Shown here: positions 18,071 through 25,455 of the stretch, in pieces
How positions within the stretch are numbered: position 1 is the stretch's first letter
How the letters are laid out: the number at the start of each line of letters is the position of its first letter
Assembly: GCF_014647135.1 (NCBI RefSeq)
Contig: NZ_BMOP01000013.1
Coordinates: forward strand, 62,001-126,000
DNA from: Shewanella xiamenensis
Lineage (GTDB): Bacteria; Pseudomonadota; Gammaproteobacteria; Enterobacterales; Shewanellaceae
DNA length: 64,000 nucleotides
Direction: 5' to 3'
Program-made: the position numbers and the translations under genes
Notes under the pieces: generated by a model
Databases searched by the model: none
Seen by the model: the letters and a program-made list of their open reading frames with translations, nothing else
Told to the model about the DNA's origin: nothing

Positions 18071-18631
18071 ATGTTTACACATTTATGCCGCTGGCTACTC
18101 AAAATTTCAGGCTGGCAAATCCAAGGGGAGCTCCCCAATCAAGCCAAATACATTGTCATTGTCGCACCACACACCAGTAACTGGGACTTTATTATTGGGG
18201 TACTCGCCCGCGGTGCATTGGCTACGCGCATCCACTTCCTTGGTAAGCATCAATTATTTATTCCACCTTGGGGTTGGTTCTTCCGAGCGATTGGTGGTAG
18301 CCCAGTTGATAGGCGTAAAAACAATAACTTAGTCGATTCTGCGGTGCAACTGTTTGCCACTCAGTCCGAATACAAACTGGCACTCGCCCCCGAAGGAACG
18401 CGTAGCCCTGTTACCCGTTGGAAATGCGGCTTCTACCATATCGCGACCAAAGCGCAGGTCGCTATTGTCCCTGTAGGCTTAGATTTTGCGCGTAAAGCCG
18501 TGGTGATCCGTTCACCACTGCAACCCACGGATATAGAGCAAGATATGGCTGAGATTTTATGCTTTTACCGCAGCATTAAGGGACGTCATCCCAAGGTCAT
18601 CCCTGATTATTCACCCGATAACAAACGCTAA
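18071..18631 (+). CDS. PlsC-type 1-acylglycerol-phosphate acyltransferase family protein
   Basis: The 186-residue protein carries the acyltransferase motifs of the PlsC family: HTSNWD (HX4D, about 36-41), the GGSPVDR segment (about 76-82) and EGTRSP (about 116-121). It lacks the usual N-terminal transmembrane anchor and is shorter than PlsC, as in the glycerol acyltransferase subgroup common in marine gammaproteobacteria. It probably acylates a lysophospholipid or related lipid at the inner membrane; the substrate is not known. A LysE gene follows after 26 bases. Confidence 0.82.
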   Translation: MFTHLCRWLLKISGWQIQGELPNQAKYIVIVAPHTSNWDFIIGVLARGALATRIHFLGKHQLFIPPWGWFFRAIGGSPVDRRKNNNLVDSAVQLFATQSEYKLALAPEGTRSPVTRWKCGFYHIATKAQVAIVPVGLDFARKAVVIRSPLQPTDIEQDMAEILCFYRSIKGRHPKVIPDYSPDNKR

Positions 18632-18657
18632 TTCTCTCATCTAACTCGGAGCAAAAC

Positions 18658-19281
18658 ATGCAGACCGAAACTTGGTTACTCTACCTTTTTGCGATTGTTT
18701 TGATTGGTATTTCTCCTGGGCCTATTGCAATGTTGTCTATGTCCCACGGTATTCATTTCGGTAAAAAACGCAGCATAGCCACAGGGCTTGGTAGTGTGTG
18801 CGCCGCACTGGTATTAATGGTGGCCTCGGCGGCAGGTTTAGGGGCACTGATCAGCGCCTCGGAATACGGCTTTACCATACTCAAGTGGTGTGGTGGCGCC
18901 TATCTGGTGTTTTTGGGTATCAAATTATTGCTCACAAAACAGCACGTTCAGCCATTGGAAGTGGCAAAAAAAGAAGGAAATGGTCAGCCTAAACAACTCT
19001 TTAAACAGGCATTTTTAGTAGGGATCAGCAATCCTAAAGACCTACTGTTTTTTGCGGCGTTATTTCCACAATTTATCGATTTAACCGCACCACAATTACC
19101 GCAATTGGCGATTCTTGCCCTCACTTGGGCAATGGTCGACTTTAGCTTTGTAATGATCTACGCCTCGATGGCCAATGTGCTGGCACCTAGCCTTAAGGCC
19201 AGCAACAAATTGCATTGGTTTGACCGAACCAGCGGCGGCGTATTTCTTACCCTCGCCGCGATTCTCGTCAGTCGAGACTAG
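18658..19281 (+). CDS. LysE/RhtB-family amino-acid exporter
   Basis: The 207-residue protein has about six transmembrane helices and the family opening with SPGPIAMLSMSHGIHFG (about 20-36), where the PGP turn is conserved, and GAYLVFLGIKLL (about 80-91). Members export lysine, threonine, homoserine lactone or other amino acids; the substrate is unknown. The ribosome site GGAG lies 7 bases from the ATG. Its stop codon overlaps that of the convergent MscS gene by 4 bases. Confidence 0.88.
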   Translation: MQTETWLLYLFAIVLIGISPGPIAMLSMSHGIHFGKKRSIATGLGSVCAALVLMVASAAGLGALISASEYGFTILKWCGGAYLVFLGIKLLLTKQHVQPLEVAKKEGNGQPKQLFKQAFLVGISNPKDLLFFAALFPQFIDLTAPQLPQLAILALTWAMVDFSFVMIYASMANVLAPSLKASNKLHWFDRTSGGVFLTLAAILVSRD

Positions 19282-20546
19282 CCCTCGACCTTCACCGATT
19301 TCAGACTGCGGATATCGTTACCCGTCGGCGCTTGGAAGGCCTGCAAACCAAACTCAGGCAACACGGCAAAGATATGGTCGAAGATATCCGCTTGTATCGC
19401 CTCATAAAAAGCCCAGCGGGTATCATTGGTAAAGATATAAACCTCAATCGGTAAGCCTTCGGTGGTCGGTGCCAATTGGCGCACCATCAGGGTCATATCC
19501 TTATGCACTTTATCGTGGCGTTGCAGGTATTCCTGCAAATAAGCGCGGAAAGTCCCCACGTTGGTCAAATGGCGACCATTGACCATCATATCCAGATCCG
19601 ACACTTTAGCATTCGACGCTTGGATCTCGCTGATCTTGGCGGGGAAATACTCTTTCAAACAATTGATTTTACTCAGGCGATTTCGATCTTCCTCAGTTAA
19701 AAACTTAATACTGTTGATATCGATATTAACCGCGCGTTTGATCCGACGACCACCGGATTCCGACATACCACGCCAGTTACGGAACGCATCCGAGACGAGT
19801 GCATAGGCGGGGATCATGGTGATGGTCTTATCCCAGTTACGTACTTTGACTGTGGTTAAGGACACTTCCTCCACCGCGCCATCAGCGCCGTACTTATCCA
19901 TTTGGATCCAGTCGCCCTTGCTTACCATGCGGTTGGCTGCGAGCTGAATCCCTGCGACAAAGCCTAAAATCGTGTCGCGGAACACTAACATTACAAAACC
20001 CGTCGCTACACCTAAGCCGCTGAGGAAGTACACAGGAGACTGATCGGCGAGCACAGAAAGGGACACGATAAGGCCGACAAAGAATAGGAACAACTTAAAC
20101 AACTGCACAAAGCTTTTAACCGGTAGACGGCGGCTGACCAGATTGATGTCAGAGATTTCATTAACCGCATCAAGCCCCGCGTAGATAGCGCGGATCATCA
20201 ATACCACCAGCCAGATACTCAGTAGGCGATCAACTAAGCCGCTAAGTACCGGATGCTCTGTTAAGGTTATAGGCACCAGCAGATTGAGCACGATAGCGGG
20301 CACTAACATCGCCAGCTTTTCGAGCACTTTATAGCGCATAAACACATCGTCCCACGTCACTCTAGATCGCAGGATCACCATGTTAACCGCGCGGATCACC
20401 CCACGGCGCATAATAAAATAGGCAATGGCCGCGACTAACACGCAAGCAAGCAGCATAATGCTGGTTGATATTCCGTCGGATGGTTGACTGTCAATTCCCA
20501 AACCCGTTAACCATGCCGAAATTTCGAGCCTTATTTCCTGATCCAC
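19278..20546 (-). CDS. MscS-family mechanosensitive channel, YbdG-like
   Basis: This is a 422-residue inner-membrane channel of the YbdG/MscM type. Several helices (about 25-180) are followed by the pore and beta-domain region with SGLGVATGFVMLVFRDTILGFVAGIQ (about 172-197), NRMVSKGDWIQMDKYGADGAVEEVSL, and VRNWDKTITMIPAYALVSDAFRNWRGMSESGGRR. Such channels open under hypo-osmotic membrane tension. It starts with GTG preceded by GGAG at 6 bases, and its 3' end overlaps the lysE-type gene by 4 bases in convergent orientation. Confidence 0.9.
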   Translation of the reverse strand: MDQEIRLEISAWLTGLGIDSQPSDGISTSIMLLACVLVAAIAYFIMRRGVIRAVNMVILRSRVTWDDVFMRYKVLEKLAMLVPAIVLNLLVPITLTEHPVLSGLVDRLLSIWLVVLMIRAIYAGLDAVNEISDINLVSRRLPVKSFVQLFKLFLFFVGLIVSLSVLADQSPVYFLSGLGVATGFVMLVFRDTILGFVAGIQLAANRMVSKGDWIQMDKYGADGAVEEVSLTTVKVRNWDKTITMIPAYALVSDAFRNWRGMSESGGRRIKRAVNIDINSIKFLTEEDRNRLSKINCLKEYFPAKISEIQASNAKVSDLDMMVNGRHLTNVGTFRAYLQEYLQRHDKVHKDMTLMVRQLAPTTEGLPIEVYIFTNDTRWAFYEAIQADIFDHIFAVLPEFGLQAFQAPTGNDIRSLKSVKVEG

Positions 20547-20753
20547 AATTCACTCCAATTTAGGCGCTAGCGCAACAAAGTCATACAAAGGAAACAACTG
20601 GGTTACCCTCAGTTAAATATCCCTTTAAAAACACTCACCATAAGATACAAAAATTTTACAACCAATTATTTTAAAAGAGATTTTAGCATTTTGAATTGAC
20701 CACACACAAAAGGAAATGAACAATAATCCACCTGCTACCAAGGAAGCCATCCC

Positions 20754-21332
20754 ATGTATCGTCATTTACCTAAATTCGCCTATCTTAGCATTGGGCTACT
20801 GAGCCTATGCCAACCGCTACAGGCAACGGAATATAACACTTCAAATCATCTGATGATGCCAGATAAATCAGTTGAGAGAACCACCACTCCCTATGTAGCG
20901 CTCATGCTCGATTACGTTCCCGCAGAAGACAATCTCTACGGAATCACCCTTGCGCCCTATCATTTCGATGATGATTATCAGCGATGGGGTTATTACCTTG
21001 GTTATGCCCGCAGTCGTGAAACCGATATTGAGGTGCCAGAACCCGCACTATCACATCGACAAGAAAGCCTCTGGCGCTTAGGTTTAAGCTACAGTTTAAC
21101 CAATGACTTTAGCATTTATGCGGGCGGCAGCCTCTATATCAGCACCACAGCTTATACCAACAATATTTCACCCCGCATTGTCGATGGCAAACCCTCGTGG
21201 GAAGAAGATAAGTCCAAACATTGGGGTGCCGAAGCAGGCCTAAGATATCGCCTAACAGAGCATGTCATGCTGAGTGCAGGTTATAACTCCAGCACTGAAT
21301 CGACCATTTTGAGCATAGGGTATGCGGGTTAA
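20754..21332 (+). CDS. Exported outer-membrane beta-barrel-like protein
   Basis: The 192-residue protein has a signal peptide (about 1-24, ending LQA) and alternating aromatic and polar segments typical of a small barrel: YYLGYARSRE, WRLGLSYSLTNDFSIYAGGSLY, HWGAEAGLRYRLTEHVMLSAGYNSS, and a C-terminal ILSIGYAG strand. The last residue is Gly rather than the Phe often found at barrel ends. I do not recognise a specific family, and the function is unknown. The ribosome site AAGGAAG precedes the ATG. Confidence 0.65.
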   Translation: MYRHLPKFAYLSIGLLSLCQPLQATEYNTSNHLMMPDKSVERTTTPYVALMLDYVPAEDNLYGITLAPYHFDDDYQRWGYYLGYARSRETDIEVPEPALSHRQESLWRLGLSYSLTNDFSIYAGGSLYISTTAYTNNISPRIVDGKPSWEEDKSKHWGAEAGLRYRLTEHVMLSAGYNSSTESTILSIGYAG

Positions 21333-21349
21333 ACCGAAAGAGTCCGAAG

Positions 21350-21742
21350 TTATTGTGCAAGCTCTGCTCTCGCCTTAGCAAGCTCAGATTCAACTTCTGC
21401 AATCTTTTGGCGTTTTTTATTGATTTTATCCATAGGCTTACCATCGGCAATCGCTTCGGTAAGCTCATGCTGGCGCTCAGCTAATTTAGCCTCTAAGACC
21501 TCAATTTTAGCTAAACGCTCGGCAGTTAAGCTATCATCGTCACAATGGTTTGCGACCTCACTATAGGCCTTTTCTAGCCCTGCCACTTTGTGCTGATGAC
21601 TAGCAGCCTTAGCCTCAGTGAGTTCAGCACTTATAGCCGCCAATTTTGCAGCACAGCCCGTTTTAAGAGGCTCATCTGCCCAGGTTACAGCACTGAAAAT
21701 CAAGCCGATAACGAGTCCATAAGTACGATGTTTACCTTGCAT
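21350..21742 (-). CDS. DUF1090 (YqjC-like) exported protein
   Basis: This exported protein has a signal peptide (ending TWA) and a long charged helix. Its first cysteine is in CAAKLAAISAELTEAK and the second in NHCDDDSLTAERL; the rest is coiled-coil-like (IEVLEAKLAERQHELTEAI onward). This is the DUF1090 pattern of E. coli YqjC, whose role is unknown. I start it at 21742 (130 residues) because GAGGAG lies 7 bases upstream there, instead of at the longer frame from 21772. Confidence 0.82.
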   Translation of the reverse strand: MQGKHRTYGLVIGLIFSAVTWADEPLKTGCAAKLAAISAELTEAKAASHQHKVAGLEKAYSEVANHCDDDSLTAERLAKIEVLEAKLAERQHELTEAIADGKPMDKINKKRQKIAEVESELAKARAELAQ

Positions 21743-21959
21743 TTTACTCTCCTCTACAGACGTTATAGACAATCCGACTCTATGACAACGCCCTGATACT
21801 TTTTATCCCTAAGCGCATACCTTAAACTCAGCCTGCCCTCTCTTACGGCTAAATCCGCTTTATTCATCAAAACGCGACTTAGACAGTGACGAATATGCTG
21901 CAAATTGTTTATGTTAGGGCAGAATGTTGACTCAGATGGATACCGGAGCCAGAAAATCA

Positions 21960-22595
21960 ATGCAAACCTCATTTCGCCTTAGCGCACTTAGTTCACTCTT
22001 ATTGCTCTCATCCTCAGTGATGGCAGCCGATGTGGCCACCATTACCCTTGAGAATGGCGCTCAGGTCAGACTAAAAGACGACTTTACCTGGGAATATATC
22101 ATCACAGAGACCAAAGCCGCTAAAGCGCCAGCTGTTGCTACAGTTGCGGCCCCAAGTTCTACTGTAACAACAGCCGCAGCGGCAGTAGCCAGCAGCACAT
22201 CCGCCGTTGAAGCAACCAAACCTGTCACAACCCTGACCGCCAATGCCATCGCCAGACCCGAGATCTTAGGCTCTACTGCCAAAGACGGCATTAAAGTCAC
22301 CTTCAGCGAGAGCCAATGGAAGCAGGATAAACTCGGCTTGACCTTTGAGCTTGCCAGCACCAGCGGCGAGCACGTAACCTTAGTTGAGGTCGAAGCCAGC
22401 TTCTTTGCCGACGATGGCACCTTACTCAAAACCGAAAAACTGGAAGTCTGGGAAGCGATTTTCCGCATGCCCGAAACCTACCTACGTAAGGGCGAGCAAC
22501 GTAAGAGCCCTGTGATTTGGGTTGAAGGCGTCGATAAAAACCGTTGGCAGAAACAATTGCTCAATCTAAAAATCACCGAAATCAATTCTCGTTGA
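21960..22595 (+). CDS. DUF3157 exported protein
   Basis: This exported protein of about 211 residues has a signal peptide ending VMA. Its early segment ENGAQVRLKDDFTWEYI is the DUF3157 hallmark. A linker rich in Ala, Thr, Val and Ser (about 50-90) precedes a beta-rich C-terminal domain with ITVxF-like strands (GIKVTFSESQW, LTFELASTSGEHVTLVEVEASFF). An in-frame ATG lies at 21924, but only the 21960 start gives a proper signal peptide. The function is unknown. Confidence 0.75.
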   Translation: MQTSFRLSALSSLLLLSSSVMAADVATITLENGAQVRLKDDFTWEYIITETKAAKAPAVATVAAPSSTVTTAAAAVASSTSAVEATKPVTTLTANAIARPEILGSTAKDGIKVTFSESQWKQDKLGLTFELASTSGEHVTLVEVEASFFADDGTLLKTEKLEVWEAIFRMPETYLRKGEQRKSPVIWVEGVDKNRWQKQLLNLKITEINSR

Positions 22596-22611
22596 TCCTT
22601 AAGCAAGATCG

Positions 22612-22637
22612 GGAATTGGGTGCTAACATCCAATTCC
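22612..22637. terminator. Hairpin after the DUF3157 gene
   Basis: GGAATTGG (22612-22619) pairs with CCAATTCC (22630-22637). There is only a weak T-rich tail, so terminator function is tentative. Confidence 0.4.
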
Positions 22638-22732
22638 TGAAATCTTCGCCTATTGTTATTGCCTTACTCTGCGCCATATAGGCTAGAATGCCCAAATCTT
22701 CGACACTGTTTATTTTTTAGAGCCAGCCACTA

Positions 22733-23722
22733 ATGCCAAATCACTCTTCTAGGTTATCTGTAGCCATATTACTGGCAGGCTTAAGTGGGCAAAGTCTGGC
22801 AGATACTGTGTTACTGAGAAATGGCGATAAAATCACTGGCGAAATTAAAAGCTTTGACGAAGCACACTTAGTTATCAAACCCAGTTATTCCCCCAAAATA
22901 TCCATAGAGCGTAGCGCGATTAAAAGCTTTGAAACCACCCAAAATCAGCATTGGAGCATCAACCGTACGCTACAAGATGTGAGCATAAAATCCTCCGAAC
23001 TCGATGGGTTTGTTCAGGTTAACAATAAACAAATTCCCATTAGTGAGCTGGTGTATTCAGACCGAAAAAGTGACTCAGAATGGCGCTATAGTGGCAGTGT
23101 TGAGGCCGCACTCGATGTCACCAGCCACAGCAAAAATACCCAAAAACTCCATGCAAAAAGCGATATCACAGCCGAAACCTTGCAATGGCGCCATAACCTG
23201 AAAAGTGAAGTGCGCTATGAAACCGAAGGTAACGCCACCAAACGTAATACGATTGAAGGCCACTACAGCCTTGACTACCTCATCAGTGAACATTGGTTAT
23301 TGCGGCAAGAAGATTATTTTCAAGAAGATAGACTCGACTTCCCAATTAGCAACTATTACGCCGCGATCGGTCCGGGTTATCGGTTTTGGGGAATAGGACG
23401 AGATAAACTGGACTTTGTTGTTACATACAACCATTTTTGGTTGGATACCCAAATATTTACCTATCAACTCAACGCTTGGGCATCCACGCTCAACTATAAA
23501 CAATATTGGTTTGATGGCGTATTGGAGACCTATGCCGATCTCCAAATCGCCTTTCCTGACACACCAACCATTGATTATATTTCGGACTCAACATTTGGGC
23601 TTAAGTATCTACTGACTCAGCAAATTTACCTCTCATTCAAATATGATATCAATGAGACTAAAACCTCGATACGCCATGTTCGGGATGTCAGTTATAACCT
23701 AGGGCTTGGTGTTAATTTTTAA
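22733..23722 (+). CDS. DUF481 (YdiY-like) outer-membrane beta-barrel protein
   Basis: The 329-residue protein has a signal peptide (about 1-23). A short N-terminal domain with DTVLLRNGDKITGEI (about 24-38) is common in DUF481 proteins. A long barrel region follows, with alternating aromatic strands, ending in SYNLGLGVNF, the C-terminal Phe expected of an outer-membrane barrel. The family includes salt- and acid-induced YdiY; its function is unknown. Its stop codon directly abuts the stop of the convergent LprI-MliC gene. Confidence 0.85.
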   Translation: MPNHSSRLSVAILLAGLSGQSLADTVLLRNGDKITGEIKSFDEAHLVIKPSYSPKISIERSAIKSFETTQNQHWSINRTLQDVSIKSSELDGFVQVNNKQIPISELVYSDRKSDSEWRYSGSVEAALDVTSHSKNTQKLHAKSDITAETLQWRHNLKSEVRYETEGNATKRNTIEGHYSLDYLISEHWLLRQEDYFQEDRLDFPISNYYAAIGPGYRFWGIGRDKLDFVVTYNHFWLDTQIFTYQLNAWASTLNYKQYWFDGVLETYADLQIAFPDTPTIDYISDSTFGLKYLLTQQIYLSFKYDINETKTSIRHVRDVSYNLGLGVNF

Positions 23723-24346
23723 TCATTTAGCTGTTTTGACCGTACAGGTCATTTCTGGCGCTTCATATCCCCAGACAATTTTGGCTTCGCCATGGTGTTC
23801 CCATAGGCTTTCGTTGCGCCCCTGATACTTAGCGCCACTGCCACTTGGCTGAACAAACATCAAGGAAGTTTGATCGCCATACTCTGCAATTAAGGTGGCC
23901 GGCTCAGTATTAAAGTAACTGACCACGACTTCATTGGCGGGGTTGCCATCGCAGGCATAAAATACTGGGCCAGTCATCTCAACGAGGCGATATTGCGCCT
24001 GTAACTCTGCAATCCGTGTTTGGTAACTCGATTCAATACACGCATGTTTATCATCGCTTTTCCAACATTCGTTGCGACCTTTTACCCAACCACGTTGCAG
24101 CGCTTTTAACGTCGGAGGCTGTTCATTTTTAGCTTTTGCGGTGGCCTTAGCATAGACCTCGGCCAATTGTTTATCTAACTTAGTTAAGCCCGCATCCTTA
24201 CACACCATATCTTCGATACTGTCCGGCTGTACTTTACTACAGTCAAAGGAAGGCTTTTCAGCCGCAATAGCAGGCATACTCAAAGCGATGGCTAAAAACC
24301 CCGCTATTCCTGCGATTTGCATATTGATTATCTTAGTTAACCTCAT
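23723..24346 (-). CDS. LprI-like/MliC fusion, putative lysozyme inhibitor
   Basis: The 207-residue exported protein joins two lysozyme-inhibitor-related domains. After a signal peptide (about 1-28, ending IAA) comes an LprI/DUF1311 domain with FDCSKVQPDSIEDMVCKDAGLTKLDKQL (about 34-61) and conserved cysteines. The C-terminal part (about 128-205) has FYACDGNPANEVVVSYFNTEP and later YQGRNESLWEHHGEAKIVWG and MTCTV, the MliC pattern. MliC proteins inhibit C-type lysozyme in the periplasm or outer membrane. No lipobox is seen, so it should be soluble and periplasmic. Confidence 0.83.
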   Translation of the reverse strand: MRLTKIINMQIAGIAGFLAIALSMPAIAAEKPSFDCSKVQPDSIEDMVCKDAGLTKLDKQLAEVYAKATAKAKNEQPPTLKALQRGWVKGRNECWKSDDKHACIESSYQTRIAELQAQYRLVEMTGPVFYACDGNPANEVVVSYFNTEPATLIAEYGDQTSLMFVQPSGSGAKYQGRNESLWEHHGEAKIVWGYEAPEMTCTVKTAK

Positions 24347-24560
24347 ACTCTTGAGTCCCTTATATCAACGACCAATCACTATTCATTGCCATAGCTAACG
24401 CCATCTCAGCTTAACCTAAGCTGACTTAAGCAAAATACACTTATCAAACTGGCAAAAAACAGCACTACTCCACAAATACCCACTCAATGCCTGTTCCGCA
24501 ATCAAGCAGTGTTTAACAAACTCGACTAAGTGTAGTGCAGCCTGATGGGTTATCCCAAAA

Positions 24561-24625
24561 GTGTCCACTGAACGGACACATTGAGACTGAACGCGCGGAC
24601 ACATTTAGGCTCGCCAGGCGGACAC
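24561..24625 (+). promoter_or_regulatory. Enhancer-like array of GGACAC sites
   Basis: GGACAC occurs at 24574-24579, 24597-24602 and 24620-24625, exactly 23 bases apart each time. The first also forms an inverted pair with GTGTCC at 24561-24566 (GTGTCCACTGAACGGACAC). The array lies about 40-100 bases upstream of a sigma-54 promoter, the expected place for a bacterial enhancer-binding protein. The regulator is not identifiable from this window. Confidence 0.65.
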
Positions 24626-24660
24626 TTTCTACATGTGATTGATAAATAAAGAATATTTTA

Positions 24661-24677
24661 TTGGCATGGACTCTGCT
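24661..24677 (+). promoter_or_regulatory. Sigma-54 (-24/-12) promoter
   Basis: TTGGCATGGACTCTGCTT fits the consensus TGGCACG-N4-TTGCW: GG at 24663-24664 and GC at 24675-24676 are separated by exactly 10 bases. Transcription would begin near 24688, some 37 bases before the ATG of the next gene. Confidence 0.78.
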
Positions 24678-24724
24678 TATACAGGTGAGTTAATCACAAA
24701 CACTTATTCATACAAGGAAGCATT

Positions 24725-25339
24725 ATGAACACACGCACTAAAGTATTCGGCGGCTTATTGATCCTCGCACTTATCCCCTGTGGAATTTGGGCTACACAGC
24801 AGACAAGCACTCAGTCATCGACCGAAACCAATATTTCAATCAATAGCAGCAATTATCCTGACTTTTCGTGGATTTATGTACGCCAAGATGGTGAGCTCAC
24901 GATAGGCGCGGGTGAGAGTCAAGATTGGAACACACTCAAACAACAAGGCAATACTTACCAAACGGATTACCTCTGGGTTAAGACTGGCGGAAACCGCTAT
25001 GTGATTACCGATCCAGCCCTTGTAAATCAAGTGAAAGAGGCCGTGCGCCCAATGCAGATCCAAGGCGAAAAAATGCAGCGTCTAGGCGAACAAATGCAAG
25101 TAAAGGGTGATGCTATCAGTGCCGAAACCAACAACCTGTTAGTCAATCTCGCCTCAGGTGAAAAAGATGCTGAGAGTAACGCGCAAATTGAAAGCCTAGG
25201 CGCATCGATGGAAGTGATGGGCAAAGAGATGGAGCAACTCGGCGATGAACACCAAAAGCTAGTTAATATAGCCGAAAAGCAGGTTTACGAACTGGCGCAA
25301 AACGCGATTAAAAATGGCACCGCCGTATTGGCACCTTAA
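24725..25339 (+). CDS. Periplasmic heptad-rich protein, M56/BlaR1-tail-like
   Basis: The 204-residue protein has a signal sequence or anchor (about 5-24), a beta-rich part (WIYVRQDGELTIGAGESQDW; later YVITDPALVNQVKEAVRPM) and a C-terminal coiled coil of repeats such as MQIQGEKMQRLGEQMQVKG and MEVMGKEMEQLGDEH. This layout recalls the C-terminal tails of some M56/BlaR1-type metallopeptidases, where an 'xxLGxxMxxLG' coil follows a similar beta segment. Here it stands alone beside an M48 protease. It is driven by the sigma-54 promoter and has an AAGGAAG ribosome site. The function is unknown; a partner or substrate role for the protease is inferred. Confidence 0.6.
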   Translation: MNTRTKVFGGLLILALIPCGIWATQQTSTQSSTETNISINSSNYPDFSWIYVRQDGELTIGAGESQDWNTLKQQGNTYQTDYLWVKTGGNRYVITDPALVNQVKEAVRPMQIQGEKMQRLGEQMQVKGDAISAETNNLLVNLASGEKDAESNAQIESLGASMEVMGKEMEQLGDEHQKLVNIAEKQVYELAQNAIKNGTAVLAP

Positions 25340-25394
25340 GCCATTTTTAGCACGAAAAGGTAAATTATCGGTTATTCCAGTTATAGAGATTGAA

Positions 25395-25446
25395 TTTCCT
25401 AGTGAAATTGACTATTTTCACGCCGCTTTGTTATTTCACTAGGAAA
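25395..25446 (+). promoter_or_regulatory. 14-bp perfect inverted repeat before the M48 gene
   Basis: TTTCCTAGTGAAAT (25395-25408) is exactly complementary to ATTTCACTAGGAAA (25433-25446) around a 24-base loop. The 3' arm abuts and partly overlaps the ribosome site of the M48 gene (AAGGA at about 25446-25450, ATG at 25456). There is no T-run, so a translational or mRNA-stability role is more likely than termination. Confidence 0.65.
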
Positions 25447-25455
25447 AGGATCAAC

